In this document: positions 1 to 11,041 of the stretch, in pieces
Layout: every line of letters starts with the position of its first letter
Numbering within the stretch: the first letter of the stretch is position 1
DNA from: Sclerotinia nivalis
Taxonomy: Eukaryota > Ascomycota > Leotiomycetes > Helotiales > Sclerotiniaceae
Reading direction: 5' to 3'
Length of the DNA: 64,000 nt
Assembly: GCA_029531795.1 (NCBI GenBank)
Contig: JAPEIS010000003.1
Coordinates: 1,240,001-1,304,000, forward strand
Translations under genes and position numbers: made by a program
The notes under the pieces: model-generated
The model's database searches: none
Seen by the model: only the letters and a program-made list of their open reading frames with translations
Told to the model about the DNA's origin: nothing

Positions 1-1020
1 CGGGTTTTTCAATACCAAATCGGTCGAGTTCTTGTTGCTGTCTCCACTTTTCGATACCTTTTACTTTGCGTCTTCGAGCTTCTTCGTCGGCAGGATCTTC
101 AGGCTCACCGAGCTGCATATCTCTTGCCCGCTCTGATAGCATTGCAACATCATCGCGTCTAGATCTTCCTGAAGGTCCCCTCGAAGACGCTGCAACTGAC
201 GGTGTTCTCCTATGTGATGAAGGTGTGATTGTGCTGTTTGAATGACGAGATCTCGTATCATTCATACCGCCATGCCTACTCTCCCCGCCACGAATATTGG
301 GCGTGATTGTATTGTTTGAATGATGAGATCTCGTATCATTTATATCGCTATACCTACTCTCCCCGCTACGAATTCTGGGCGTGATTGTATTGTTTGAATG
401 ATGAGATCTCGTATCATCCATACCGCCATGCCTACCCTCCCCTTCATAACTACTGGGTGCATCAGATCCTCGAATTGGAGGCTCCCTCACAACAACATTC
501 TTGTACTTCGCTCTCTCCCGCCTTCTTCTTTCCACATCCTCTGCCGTGTACACGCGACATGCTAGTAGCACGAGACCCGGACCGACCACCTTCCGAAGCT
601 ATGTTTAACGTCAGTCTACAGTTCTCACCAGTGTACTAAGGTATACAACATACGTGCATCACGTTCCCTAGCTGCTTGAGTTATTAGCACTGACATCTCA
701 ATAATTTCGTGTTTCAGGGGAAAACGCACGGCGAGCAGTTCTATCCGAACGATCACTCCTCTCAGTACCAGCTCTGCTGGCGCTGTCGCTGCCATTTCTA
801 GACCTTTCCGAAGCGACTAGTTTTCTTCTCAGCAACACACACTAGATTTCTTTTCTAACACGTACACCAACTTACGCTGATTAATATAATCAAATCCTCT
901 ATTAGAGGATGGAGGCCCTCTTGGCACATCACGCGCATCACGCCTCTTCTCCCTTCCATGGCGGAGGCGACTAGTGTCACTCTCGTATTCGCCGTCGTAT
1001 CCGCCGTCGTATCTGCTCAT
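1..1020 (-). CDS. Arg/Ser-rich low-complexity protein with 26-residue repeats, 3' end beyond the left edge
   Basis: I do not recognise this gene. The ATG is at 1018-1020 on the minus strand. The first exon (876-1020) starts MSRYDGGYDGEYESDTS and is rich in Arg, Asp and Ser; it ends at a good donor (gtaagt at 870-875). A second exon follows the acceptor near 816 and reads as alternating S/R/D residues. One or two further small introns (about 625-720) are likely, but I could not fix their borders because the downstream frame does not join cleanly. From about 590 to 1 one frame stays open, with a basic ERRRRERAKYKN segment, three tandem 26-residue copies containing DTRSHHSNNTITP, and a charged end (EEARRRKVKGIEKWRQQQ) still open at the edge. 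The composition suggests a nuclear or RNA-associated protein; that is inference. Confidence 0.5.
223..456 (-). repeat. 78-bp tandem repeat, three copies, in frame
   Basis: Three head-to-tail copies begin near 223, 301 and 379. The period is exactly 78 bp (26 codons), so each copy keeps the frame of the surrounding minus-strand gene. Copies one and two match closely; the third is more diverged at its end. Copy number is likely to vary between strains, as usual for coding minisatellites. Confidence 0.85.
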
Positions 1021-1946
1021 ACTTTATAACAGTTGCTAGATGTTAAATTGAAATGAAGGGACGAGGTTTGAAGTACGTCTGAAAAATGTGATTCTTAAGA
1101 CAGGTAGGTAATTTCAACCAGGAAAAGATGATGCACAAGACGAACAGAAAAATAGGAACAGTGATGCTTTATAAAGCAGAGTTCAATACTGACTGACTCC
1201 CAAGGCTTTGACTACTCATGGCCATGCAGATACAATCAATCAAAGCAAGAAACATGTAAATAATATTGATGACATGATGACCATCGATTAAACCTAAAAG
1301 CCAGTATTAACATGTCGTTTGACTTCTATGATGGTCGATGTTGAGGTTCTGGCCACGATAAGTGCGGCCATGGTGGTTAGTGGCATGGGAATGAAACGAT
1401 GCAAATAGTTCAGCAGTTGTGGCTGTTTTGTGTTGCTAGGCGTCTGGATGGCTCGATTTATGGTCAAAAGCTGTGACCAATATCCAAAATAAGGTCGACC
1501 TACGCTAGGATCATTCAGTATGCTTCAGCGCATATAACAGAAAAATTACATAACATCAAGGCCAACACAATAGTCATCGGAAGGTCTAAAAAGAAAGTTT
1601 AATTAATTTTTGAGTCTGCCATGAAGCGGGCTTGATCGAGGTCGTAGTGAGCCGAGGAGATCCTCGCTTTCACTCCGAGTCAACATATTCCCAGAGTGTC
1701 CATTCGGCGCTTAAATATCATTGTTGATCGAAATGTCAATTGGTCCTTCCGGGGTCCAGCATCACATATTTCACAGTAAATTCGCAATCGTTGTGTAAGA
1801 AACTCCGGAGTTGAGGCAAGGTATGGTTTTATTCTTCTTTATTCGGCCCCATCGAATATCGACATCGATCATGCAATGCGATGCTTTTCCCAATCCCATG
1901 CCGCAGAAAAAAGTACTCGTAGAAACAACCATCAATCCCAAGCCAT

Positions 1947-2525
1947 TTAAACCTCAGCAATTTCTCTCAATCTGCGAAGAGTCGATCTCATGGCGGCAGC
2001 TGCAGGGGTTCTGTTGTCGAGCACGTTAGTAAATTGAACTCCGCCATTTCGAAATCGTGGGTTGAATGGAGAATAGTGTATCTCAAAACGTACGTGACGG
2101 TGTAAGCTCCTCCAGCAACGGTCTTCTTGCATGACTTGCAATCCCAGATACCAACGGAGTGTCTCTTGACGGTGGTCTTTCCGCAGAAGGTGCAGACGTA
2201 TCTTGCGTGTTGAGTGATTTCCATCTTCTTGACTTGCTTTCTGAGGGATGCACCGTATCTGTTGTGGGAATAAAGCAATTAGTTAATTGTTTTTTCCATT
2301 TACTTGATTCCTTTTACGATTCCATCCGCAGTCGATGAATTGTCGATTTTCCCTCATTGTTAAAATTTTCTCGATCCCACCATTCCCATCATTACTCAAC
2401 AATGTGTTGGAAAGTCGCAGATTCTCCCTCCTCATGATATCTAGGTAGGTGTATAGAGCTGGAATAATCGCATACCTGGTACCGTATTTACCGGTGACTC
2501 CGACCTTCTTGGTTCTCTTTGTCAT
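1947..2525 (-). CDS. RPL43: 60S ribosomal protein eL43 (L37a/L43)
   Basis: This is a structural protein of the large cytosolic ribosomal subunit. Three exons, 2476-2525, 2094-2258 and 1947-2010, join in frame to 92 residues, the usual length for fungal eL43. The protein starts [19 protein letters not shown]. It carries the zinc ribbon in two C-x2-C pairs, CTFCGK and CKSCKK, separated by the conserved KRHSVGIWD, and ends [12 protein letters not shown]. The first intron is about 217 nt, long for this genome but typical of ribosomal-protein genes with a 5'-proximal intron; the second is 83 nt. Donors are gtatgc and gtacgt, acceptors both cag. It is transcribed away from the oxidoreductase gene at 3022, so the roughly 500 bp between them holds both promoters. 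Confidence 0.96.
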
Positions 2526-3021
2526 CTTGGCGGTATTTTGCGTTGATGAACGGTGATGAGGAAATTGAAGTTGTGTCGCAACGTACTTGATGGGAATTAT
2601 TTTGGTCAAATTCGTGTGGGATTCGGTTAATAGCCCCATTACGCTAGTCCTTAATGGAAACTTTCAGAATCGTTCACATCACATGATCTGCGGATTAAGT
2701 CATCTACCGGTAATTATATCCATTACATCAGTGCCATATCAATATTACTTTACCAGAAATTGAGGTTAACGATACTTTATATCCGGTTGATATTATATAT
2801 TATATCTTCTATTTCACAACCTTCAAGCTTTTCTACTACAAATAGGATATTCATCTTTCTTTCTTTCTTTAAATTGGAGATTACAAAACTTCAAAACCTG
2901 CTTAAACCTCGGTAAGAAAGCAGCAATCGATCGGCCTAGAATCAATCTTTAACCGACTTGAGATTGGTAGTAGCAATACTTCCTCTTCCCTTTTGATTCT
3001 TATTTTCTCATATAAAGAATC

Positions 3022-4466
3022 ATGTCTTCAGGCGACAGAGAGTACGAATTGGTCATCTTTGGAGCCACAGGATACACAGGAAAACTTACGGCGGAACATG
3101 TTGCCACACATTTACCTACAGATCTTCGATGGGCTTTGGCAGGACGTTCATCCACTAAATTGGAAGCAGTTGCAGCTGAGTGCAAGGCACTGAATCCGGA
3201 TAGAATACAACCAGGTGTGTGAGATTCTTAATTAAGACTCCAACAGTTGCTCCCCTGATATCACGTGGGGTCTATCATAGCGACAATCATTGGCTTACAC
3301 ATCACATCATGAATAGCTATCGAAGTTTGTAACTTAGACGACGCCGAGCTCAGTGCATTGGCCAAAAAGACAAAGGTTATTTTGGCAACAGTCGGCCCTT
3401 ATGCTCTTCATGGCGAACCTTGCTTTAAAGCTTGTGCCGAGAATGGAACGCATTATTTTGATGTTACTGGAGAAGTACCATGGGTAGCGAAGATGATCAA
3501 GAAGTATGAAAGCACCGCTAAAGCCAGTGGTGCAATCCTGATTCCTCAATGCGGTATTGAATCTGCCCTACCGGATTTGATTACCCGGTATGCTGTTGAT
3601 GCTGTGCGAGAAAAATTATCAGCACCTACTGACGAGGTTATCGTATCTTTACATGAGATGAAGTAAGATATAGCGCCGAGAATTATCCAATCATGAACTA
3701 ATATCTCTTAGATCAAGACCTTCCGGAGGAACATTGGAAACAATCTTTACAATTTTGGAAGTATTTAGTCTCAAGCAGCTCAAAGAATCAATGACTCCAT
3801 ATGCCCTATCCCCAATACCCGGACCAAAAGTTCGCCCTTCCACATCTCTCATCACCAAACTTACCGGAATCAAAGTAGTCCCTGATTTAGGGATTCTTAC
3901 CACTTCCCTTGCAGGATCAACCGATTTAGCCATCATTCATCGAAGTTGGGGATTGTCCAGCGAGAAGCAATTCTATGGTCCTAATTTCAAAGTTGAGGAA
4001 TATATGAAAGCACGAAACTATTTCACTGCTTTCGCAATACACTTGGGACTTATGCTTGGTGGTCTATTCTTGGCAATCCCATTTTTCAGACACACGGCTA
4101 GGAAATATGTTTATCAGCCAGGAGAAGGAGCTACGAAAGAGGAAGCAAAGAATGATCGAGTTGAGTTTCGAGTCATTGCCAAACCGGATAATGGCCAATC
4201 AAAGCCGCCGAGAATCTTTTGTCGAGAATATTATGAAGGTCCAATTTATGGATGTAAGTGGAATTGTATGATCCGGAATATTTCTAGGTGACTAATGGGG
4301 AATAGTAACTGGTATATTGATTGCTCAAGGCGCAATCTCATTACTTCGAGATGACCACAAGTTGTCAGGTGGTATCTATACTCCATCTAGTTTGGGTGAA
4401 AAGTATATCAATCGCCTTCAACAATCCGCCAATGTCAACTTTGAGAAGAAAGTTTTTGAGAATTAA
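3022..4466 (+). CDS. Saccharopine dehydrogenase-like oxidoreductase (trans-acting enoyl-reductase type)
   Basis: Four exons, 3022-3214, 3317-3662, 3712-4253 and 4306-4466, give 413 residues, the usual size for SCCPDH-like proteins. The N-terminus VIFGATGYTGKL is the Rossmann NAD(P)-binding loop (GATGYTG) of the saccharopine-dehydrogenase superfamily. The second exon has the conserved VGPYALHGEPCFKACAENG and the DVTGE motif. Near residue 300 a hydrophobic stretch (AIHLGLMLGGLFLAIPFF) is probably one membrane segment, matching the lipid-droplet or membrane association reported for the family. The C-terminal exon closes with GGIYTPSSLGEKYINRL, typical of fungal members. The substrate is unknown; true lysine-biosynthetic saccharopine dehydrogenases have other architecture. 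Introns are 102, 49 and 52 nt with GT..AG ends and all phases agree. Confidence 0.93.
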
Positions 4467-7226
4467 GTTGGATGGAAATGTTTGGCAATAGCACACAAAT
4501 ATGAAGTGAACCTTTTACATGGTCTTCTTGTATATAGATATTCTAGGCAACAATCCTTTCTGAAACAAAATTTAGTATTCGCATGGCTTGGATTCAATCT
4601 AGTTTCTTGTCTCATCTCATCTCGTCTCTTCTCATATATATCAGTCCTCACTTCACTTTGAATAATTTAAGATCGTGCTCTCTTCTTTCACTCCTTCATA
4701 CAAACGTACGCGATCACGCACATCCTATACAAACACATGTTTCCTTACTCAATTCATGAACTCCAGTCTCCAATACCTCGGACTAGCGTTCAACTCCAAA
4801 GCTTTCAATGCCCAACTTGTTCCAATTATCCACATCCCAAAAAACCATCTATTCTCCACAAAACATCCTAGTACACAATTGCTGTGCGGGCAATCGATTG
4901 ATAGTCCATTCTGCGGTTCGATTTTTGTAGAGAAGCTTGAAGACCGGGAGAGTATTTCCTGGATCTTCCGCCGTGCAGAATGGAGACAACAACAACAGTT
5001 GGAAGTATGCTGTGCGCAATCGTACTCGTCCCGAGAAACACAAGAGCAGGTAGCAAGCACATTTCGAAAGATCTTCGCTGGAATAGGGGAATATTTTTAT
5101 ATCGAGATCATTGCCTCTTTTCAATTTACACCTATCTTCATGTACTCCCGACGTTGTCACATCGCGATATATATTCTGTCCCGACGTCAATATCGTCAAG
5201 CAAACCATGCCGCAACACCAAAGGAGAATCGACCTGGAATGCGCCCATTGCCTAATACCATGAAGCAGAATTGAGGTATGTATTTAAACTCAGGCTAATT
5301 TCGGGTCTTCCCTACTTTCTTGTCGATTCTATCCTCCGTGGGACGCGCAACGTACTGCAGCAAGCTGCTGTATAGGAAACGGTCTGTTTGGATTACCTCG
5401 AGGTAGGTTGCCTGATTGTAACTTCTGCATTTGATGGATTTGGTGTAGTTGTAGATGAAAATTTGATTTCTTTGAAAGGATGGATGATGGGTTCGCTCTA
5501 CCCACGCTTCTCGAGGGGTTTGTTATCTTCGAAGGTTACTTGACATAAGTTCTTAGGAGATGACCATCGTCGCCCTCTTTGGTACCATGGTCGACTTCGC
5601 TGAACTCATTATCAAGATGCTCAGCTTGTTGTTTTTAACCGAATACACAGGTCGTAATTGCGACGGCAGTCGTGGTAAATAGGGACTTATGGTTCCCAGG
5701 TATTTGCTGTTTCGATTTTGGATATGCGTTTCTTGCTCTTCTTTCATAATGGTGTTTCGTCGATTGTCCTCGGTCGCGATGAAATGTTTAATACATATCA
5801 AGGTATCGTGCGCAAGTGGTAATAAACTGCGAATCGACCTATGCCATGAGGAGGCGAGCTGGTCTGTTGAGTATCCGCAAGCTAGAAGTTGCCTGCTAAA
5901 GTCGATGTTGCAGCCCATAGATTGGGGAAAGGCGGGACGATGAATATGGCAAATAGCAGGGAAAAACCCACAGTACTTGCTAATTTTGAGTTGAACTTGA
6001 AATTATCTAATTCACTGAATCAAGGTAGCTGTCTGTCGAAGTTCTCCCAAGTCATTCGGGCTTGAGATACCGGGCAAGGAGCCCTGAGGAAGGACGTGTG
6101 GTACGATGGAGCCTTACTCATTTTAGCAGAGAAAAAGATGTCATGACAGTTGGGACAGATAAATCGCCATCGATTTGTATTTCATTCGTTCATTCCATCA
6201 GAAGGCGCAGAACTATTTCGGTGAACGTCTGGTAGTCTCACCATCAAGTGAACAGGGTGCAGAACTCACCGATTTGCCAAGAATGAAATAACCATTGTGG
6301 CTCCTATTGGTGATACCGAACTGCCTTGTACGAGTCTTGTACACGTAATGCTCCTTGTTCAGAATTACGAACGGGTGGGGCATTCTAGTGGAAGCAGTTA
6401 GGTATTGTGCTACAATAAAAGTCTCGAGGGTGGATACTTGAGGCTCTCCAGGCACTGCATCTAATAGTTCATGCAATGAAGTATTTTTGGAGGGGCAATT
6501 ATCTATTGCGCTACAATAAACGTTCCGAAGACGAATTGTGAGGCTCTTTGGGCAGTGTATTCGACAGTTCGAACTAGTAGTTAGTAGGCTAGATCTGAAA
6601 GCTTTCAATGTGTAAAATTTGATGTATCTTTGAATGTACTCTAATAAACTCAGAGTTTCAAGCGTGTTTATCGTTTGTATTAGAGTCGATATGTAGAGTG
6701 ATTACACTGTATAGAATGATATCAAGATGGGTCTAAGGTTTGATGCAGTCCGGAATATTGAAAGCATTGTTTTTCAGGTAGAATATCTTTGGCGGATAGC
6801 GAACCCGTCAGTTATTGTATACAAGACCATTCCAAGCTCAAGGTTTGCCATGAAAGCTCTCAACACTTTAATCACCGGTAGTATGCCATAATGGTAGATA
6901 ATATGTTTATATTGTATTGATATAACTCTGTGGGGCTGAGATAGTCTCAAAGTATCGACCACAGCAGTCACAATACAAAAGCATATAACAAAAGTCTCGC
7001 ATGTCAGTAACTCATGAATAAGCAAAGAAACATTTTTAGCCCCTCAAAGTCCTCCTCGGCTATTCCGTCCAAAATTTCCTTCATTACAATCTCGATCCAG
7101 CACATGCGTATCCTCGAACCCCAACCACTAACCTTGCGAATAACGCCTTTCAATGAGATCTTCTTGCTCCGTGTAGTTGTGCATTAATCCCACTTCCACT
7201 CCTCTACACTGTCATCAAGTATTTTT
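4467..7226. other. Intergenic, no gene I can support; contains a 101-bp degenerate duplication
   Basis: Open frames here (for example 4675-5274 plus, 5553-5918 minus, 6213-6608 minus) lack recognisable domains and overlap each other. A 40-codon frame at 5560-5682 plus (starting MTIVALFGTMVDFAELIIK) looks membrane-like but has no support beyond composition. An imperfect tandem duplication with a 101-bp offset lies at about 6403-6600: two blocks share tattg-gctacaataaa and a ttgaggctct-like core. Confidence 0.4.
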
Positions 7227-7972
7227 CTAGAGTCCGGGGCGGGTATCGGGGATGTAACCAATGCGTCTCGTGAACTCAGCAAGTGTGTCCCAGAACTTTG
7301 CCTGAGCTCCAGCAATCAGGAATTCAAGCCAGATTACCGCGTTATCCCAACCAGCACGCACACATATAATAATGTTTTCCCATAGTGCGACAAGAAGTGA
7401 CAAGGCCACAGGAATCAGCGCAATCGCCACATGTAATTTTTCAGATCCTATAGTCTCAATCACAAACTTGATGATGTCCCGGAAGAACCAAGCGAAAAGA
7501 ACAACGAGAGCCACGCTGCCTAGAAATATACTGAGAGTGTTAGGCTGTGCGGGCTATGATGTTGGAAATATATAATATGCGGGTACAACTTACACACTTT
7601 GCAATTGCCAATTTTCCTCGATCGTGTGGAGACGTTGCAGGAGGAGGACAGAAATTGAAAGCAACATGCTATCGCTTATTAGCCATAGATATATGAACTG
7701 AATGTGTGCACGCACATCAAAGTGAGGCATCCTTGACGAGTTTCATAAAGGGTGAGGATATCGAATGTAGGAGCCGAGGGTCCCAAGACTACTAGAAAGT
7801 AGAAAAGGTTTGTTATTCCTAAAGGATATAAATTACGCATATTTCAGAAGGCTCTTAGTGGAATCATGATGTTGTATCTGCATCGTTGCCAATAAGTTGT
7901 TGGACCTTGAACTACTGGCTGGGTATGGTATTGTGGAAGGACTTCCATTTCAATGGTAGAGTTGGTGTCCAT
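7227..7972 (-). CDS. Small multi-pass membrane protein, unknown function
   Basis: This is an unrecognised gene assembled from consistent splice signals. The last three exons are 7716-7791, 7594-7674 and 7227-7530. Together they encode a segment with SAPTFDILTLYETRQG, then hydrophobic stretches (MLLSISVLLLQ; VIFLGSVALVVLFAWFF; VAIALIPVALSLLVALW), ending ARRIGYIPDTRPGL-like. Two or three membrane spans are likely. The intron at 7675-7715 is only 41 nt but has a gctaat branch point and the phases agree. The probable start is the ATG at 7970-7972 (MDTNSTIEMEVLPQY); the donor of the first exon is uncertain, since the phase-compatible site gtccaa is weak. No family is recognised. A second small membrane protein lies divergently at 8675, so the two may share a regulatory region. 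I am fairly sure of the last exons and less sure of the first. Confidence 0.6.
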
Positions 7973-8375
7973 GTCGATGACTTGATGTAGTGTGGGTATG
8001 GATTGATGAAATTCTTGTTTCCAGAGACTATGTTCTGCAGCTTTGAATAGTTAGATATCCATAAGTTAAAGGAGGCACAAGGGTATGATTACGCCTCAGC
8101 GATTCATTCAATAGGGGAGCGAAGGCAAGGAAACGACTACACCCAGCGCATACGATTTATATATTTAACTCTCTGTATCAAATGAATGAAATGCACACAA
8201 AACGAAGGAACACCTAGTGCAGAGTTGGAGACTATGATATTCAACTGAGTATCAAGTAAATTAATGGTAAGAATATCGGGGGGAAGATGACTTTAAATAC
8301 AGCAAGGCTTTTGGCCTGGGGCAACATCTCCATTCATACAATAAAATATTTTAATGATTCGAGGGCAGTGCCAGG

Positions 8376-8585
8376 CCCTAAGATACTTTATAAGCCGTAT
8401 ATGATAACTAGAATTAGGTCATCATATACGGTTTTTGTTTGCCTACAAATACGGCGAATTTGACCGTTCGAATGGCCGAAAGTGTTACTAAATTGGACTC
8501 CCAAAATCGTACGGGAGATTGTAATATATAACCCATCTTCTCACCTCTTCTTCCCCAACAACCCGAATTATAAAGTCTTTAAGGG
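8376..8585 (+). repeat. Dispersed repeat, copy A (MITE-like)
   Basis: The segment 8376-8531 matches 27875-28030 over its whole 156 bp without an obvious length change, at roughly 75-80 percent identity by eye. Shared blocks include tacaaatacgg, gaaagtgttac and gactcccaaaat. The left end reads ccctaagatactttataa. About 190 bp further right an inverted, imperfect version occurs (ttataaagtctttaaggg, 8568-8585), so this may be a short element with terminal inverted repeats ending 90 bp before the next gene. No target duplication was seen. Confidence 0.6.
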
Positions 8586-8674
8586 ATTTTTATTCATATT
8601 GCTTTCGATTCCATAGGAGCGAAAGCATCACTGAAACCGCACAATAGCTCGGCACGAAACTTTGCTTCGCATCA

Positions 8675-9183
8675 ATGAAGCTTTTCGATTTTTTGATCGC
8701 GACGGGGTCGCTCATCATCAGCACTTGCTTTAGCTTAAGCCAACACGAAGAAGTAAGTCCGTTGTACTCTCATAGACCGCAAGACGAAAACTAATGTTCC
8801 CATAGCTCCTCAACACATGGATTCTCCCTCTATTCATCACCAACCCCTCAATCAGCACAATACTCGTACCTCCAACCAACAACCACTTCCAAGCATTAGA
8901 GCTTGTGATAAAAGCTTCCATCTGCATATCTGCCGGCTTGGTAGCATGGATCTACGACGTTGGAAAACATGAGAAACTACGTGCCCCAATGTTTGTTCTT
9001 GCCTTCGGCGCATCGATATATTTCTGGATCAAGACCGCTGCTCCGGCGGATATTTATCTCTTCGTCATCTTTCCTTGGATATTGTTGATCGGGCTATTTA
9101 TTAGCAGACTACATGACGCCACTTGGAGGGTGGAAGGAATGAGAGATCGACCGGTATCAGAGGAGAAGATGGATATCGTCTAA
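8675..9183 (+). CDS. Small membrane protein, unknown function
   Basis: Two exons, 8675-8752 and 8806-9183, give 151 residues. The donor gtaagt and acceptor tag flank a 53-nt intron in phase 0. The protein starts MKLFDFLIATGSLIIST, then has a hydrophilic stretch and further hydrophobic runs (LVIKASICISAGLVAWIY; APMFVLAFGASIYFWI; IYLFVIFPWILLIGLFI), so about four membrane spans, with a charged tail ending EEKMDIV. No known domain is recognised. Its last two codons and the stop lie within the left arm of a perfect inverted repeat (9178-9203). It is divergent from the membrane protein at 7227-7972; a repeat copy lies 90 bp upstream of the ATG. The coding call is good, the function is unknown. Confidence 0.75.
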
Positions 9184-9328
9184 ACTCAAGTAATCCGGAA
9201 CACACTAAACCCTTTTGAAATAAGGCTATTTATGATTTGTCAATCCACTTTCATAATCTATCCAATTATACATCCACAACCTTGTTCCATAATAGGGAAA
9301 GCGTGTTCCGGATTACTTGAGTTTAGAC
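9178..9328. repeat. Perfect 26-bp inverted repeat, arms 9178-9203 and 9303-9328
   Basis: The left arm (starting gtctaaactcaagtaatc) is exactly reverse complementary to 9303-9328. About 99 bp separate the arms. The left arm includes the end of the coding sequence and the stop codon of the gene at 8675. A transcript reading through would fold into a long hairpin. Confidence 0.9.
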
Positions 9329-11041
9329 GGTTTATTCGGTAGCTCCTTTGTGCTTGAGCTTGTGCCTGGGGCTTAATCAAGCTGATCGGCAGTTGTGTGG
9401 GTTTGCTGGGGAATAGGGCTTTGGCAGATTTGTGTCTTCTCGTTGGGACAGGAATCAGCTCGTATCTGTTTGCCTAAACTAAGCTTTAATGCGAAAGGAT
9501 ATTTGGTCCGCTGGGACATACTATCAAGGAAAATAAAAATTTCATCAAACGCTTTTAATTCATTTTTGTTTTCATTCTGTCGGTACGTCATGTGACCAAT
9601 CTCACAAAGGGAGCCGTACAACTAGCGAACTCTAGCCCCCTCCCCTTCAATATAAATAGCCACCTCTTTTCATAGTGTAGCAATCAAGAATGAATAAATA
9701 CAATACTATAATAGTACTATGCAAGTAGTATCACCGGAGTGATACCAACACATTCATTTTTATATAAGAGAAAACTCTAGTCCTCTGGGACGTGCCATCA
9801 ATTGAAAGAGAAAGAGATGTTATCACATTCTCTATTCATTCTTATTCTTATCCGTTTTCATTCATCTAAAGTTTGTTTGATACTTTAGTTCACTAGTTCT
9901 GGGATGGAATCATGCAACTATCGGAACACGATTCTTGATCTGTCATTACTTAATAATGAACAATCTCAGTATTCTAACAGAGGAGTGGGACATATTTTCG
10001 TAATTGTGTACTCGTGCACAGTATGGTGTAGCAATGGGGACGATGAATGAAAAGTAGTAGTCAAGATGTGATGAGACAGACAAGTATCTAGATGTTCTCC
10101 TGTACCCTATGACCAACCCATGTACTATAAAGAAGGCATTTTTTCATTGCAATCCTTACCATCTCAAGGTTCTCTATCCCTTCAATACCTACACTCCGTC
10201 ATATCACCCATCTTCCCTTCGGGTGACCTCCTCCCATTCACTAAGCTAATGCCCAACCATCTCCGTGGCCACTTCCTTATCCCGCACTTTGTGCTTTATC
10301 AAAAAAACAAAATGCCCGACCCAGAAATCGCTAGTAGGAAAAGTATTCAGAAAGTACACTACTCATGGCTGAGAACTCCTTGTTGAGATATAAAGCCAGA
10401 AATTGCTTTTACCAATTAGAAAAGAATGGCGAAGAAAATATATAGATTTTGAGTTGCTTTGTTAAATGCTGGTGGATGGTGGAAGACACTGAGGGGGTAG
10501 ATGCAGGGAGCCATTATTGAAGCGTTGACTAGGGGCAAGAGGACGGGGTTTAGATAAAGATGGAGAGAGGAGAAAAGGTGAAAAGGAAAGGGGGAGAACA
10601 CAAATAACAACAAGACTAACAAAGGATAATCTGGGGTAAACCAAATGCAACATTCCTCACAACAGACAAAAATTAAGAAAATGATTCAGTAGATAATAGT
10701 AAACAATAGCTTTCTCAAACTATCGAAAACTGCTCATTCATACTGAACTGCCTCGACAACTGGCACCAAATGTCTCGAGGAGAACCATATCGGTAGGCCT
10801 CAATTGCTATCTCTGAACCATTTCCGAGGGCAGTTACTATATTAAAAGATGGTTGTAAGGTTATCCTTGTTTTCATTTTCAGACCGAAAAGCTGATTGGA
10901 AAATATAGTCACTTCATCACTGCGAGTGCATCCCATGTATTTTTTTCCAGAGAAAAACAGCGCCAATAATATTCCGCATAAAAGTCATAACAGCATGTAA
11001 CCTATCACTATCCTAGCTTAAAACCTCCGAACAAAGCATTC
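9329..11041. other. Intergenic, nothing convincing
   Basis: The sequence is AT-rich with a purine-rich minus-strand run at about 10500-10660 that produces spurious open frames. A 7-bp perfect hairpin (gtatcac ... gtgatac) lies near 9728-9746. I see no gene, tRNA or mobile element. Confidence 0.4.

Noticed and set aside
4675..5274. Open frame of 199 codons on the plus strand, with overlapping minus-strand frames of 103-119 codons
   Set aside because: It begins with GTG rather than ATG, the other strand is equally open, and no domain or splice logic favours either reading.
10416..10653. Two overlapping Pro/Leu/Ser-rich minus-strand frames
   Set aside because: Caused by a purine-rich strand bias; no support.
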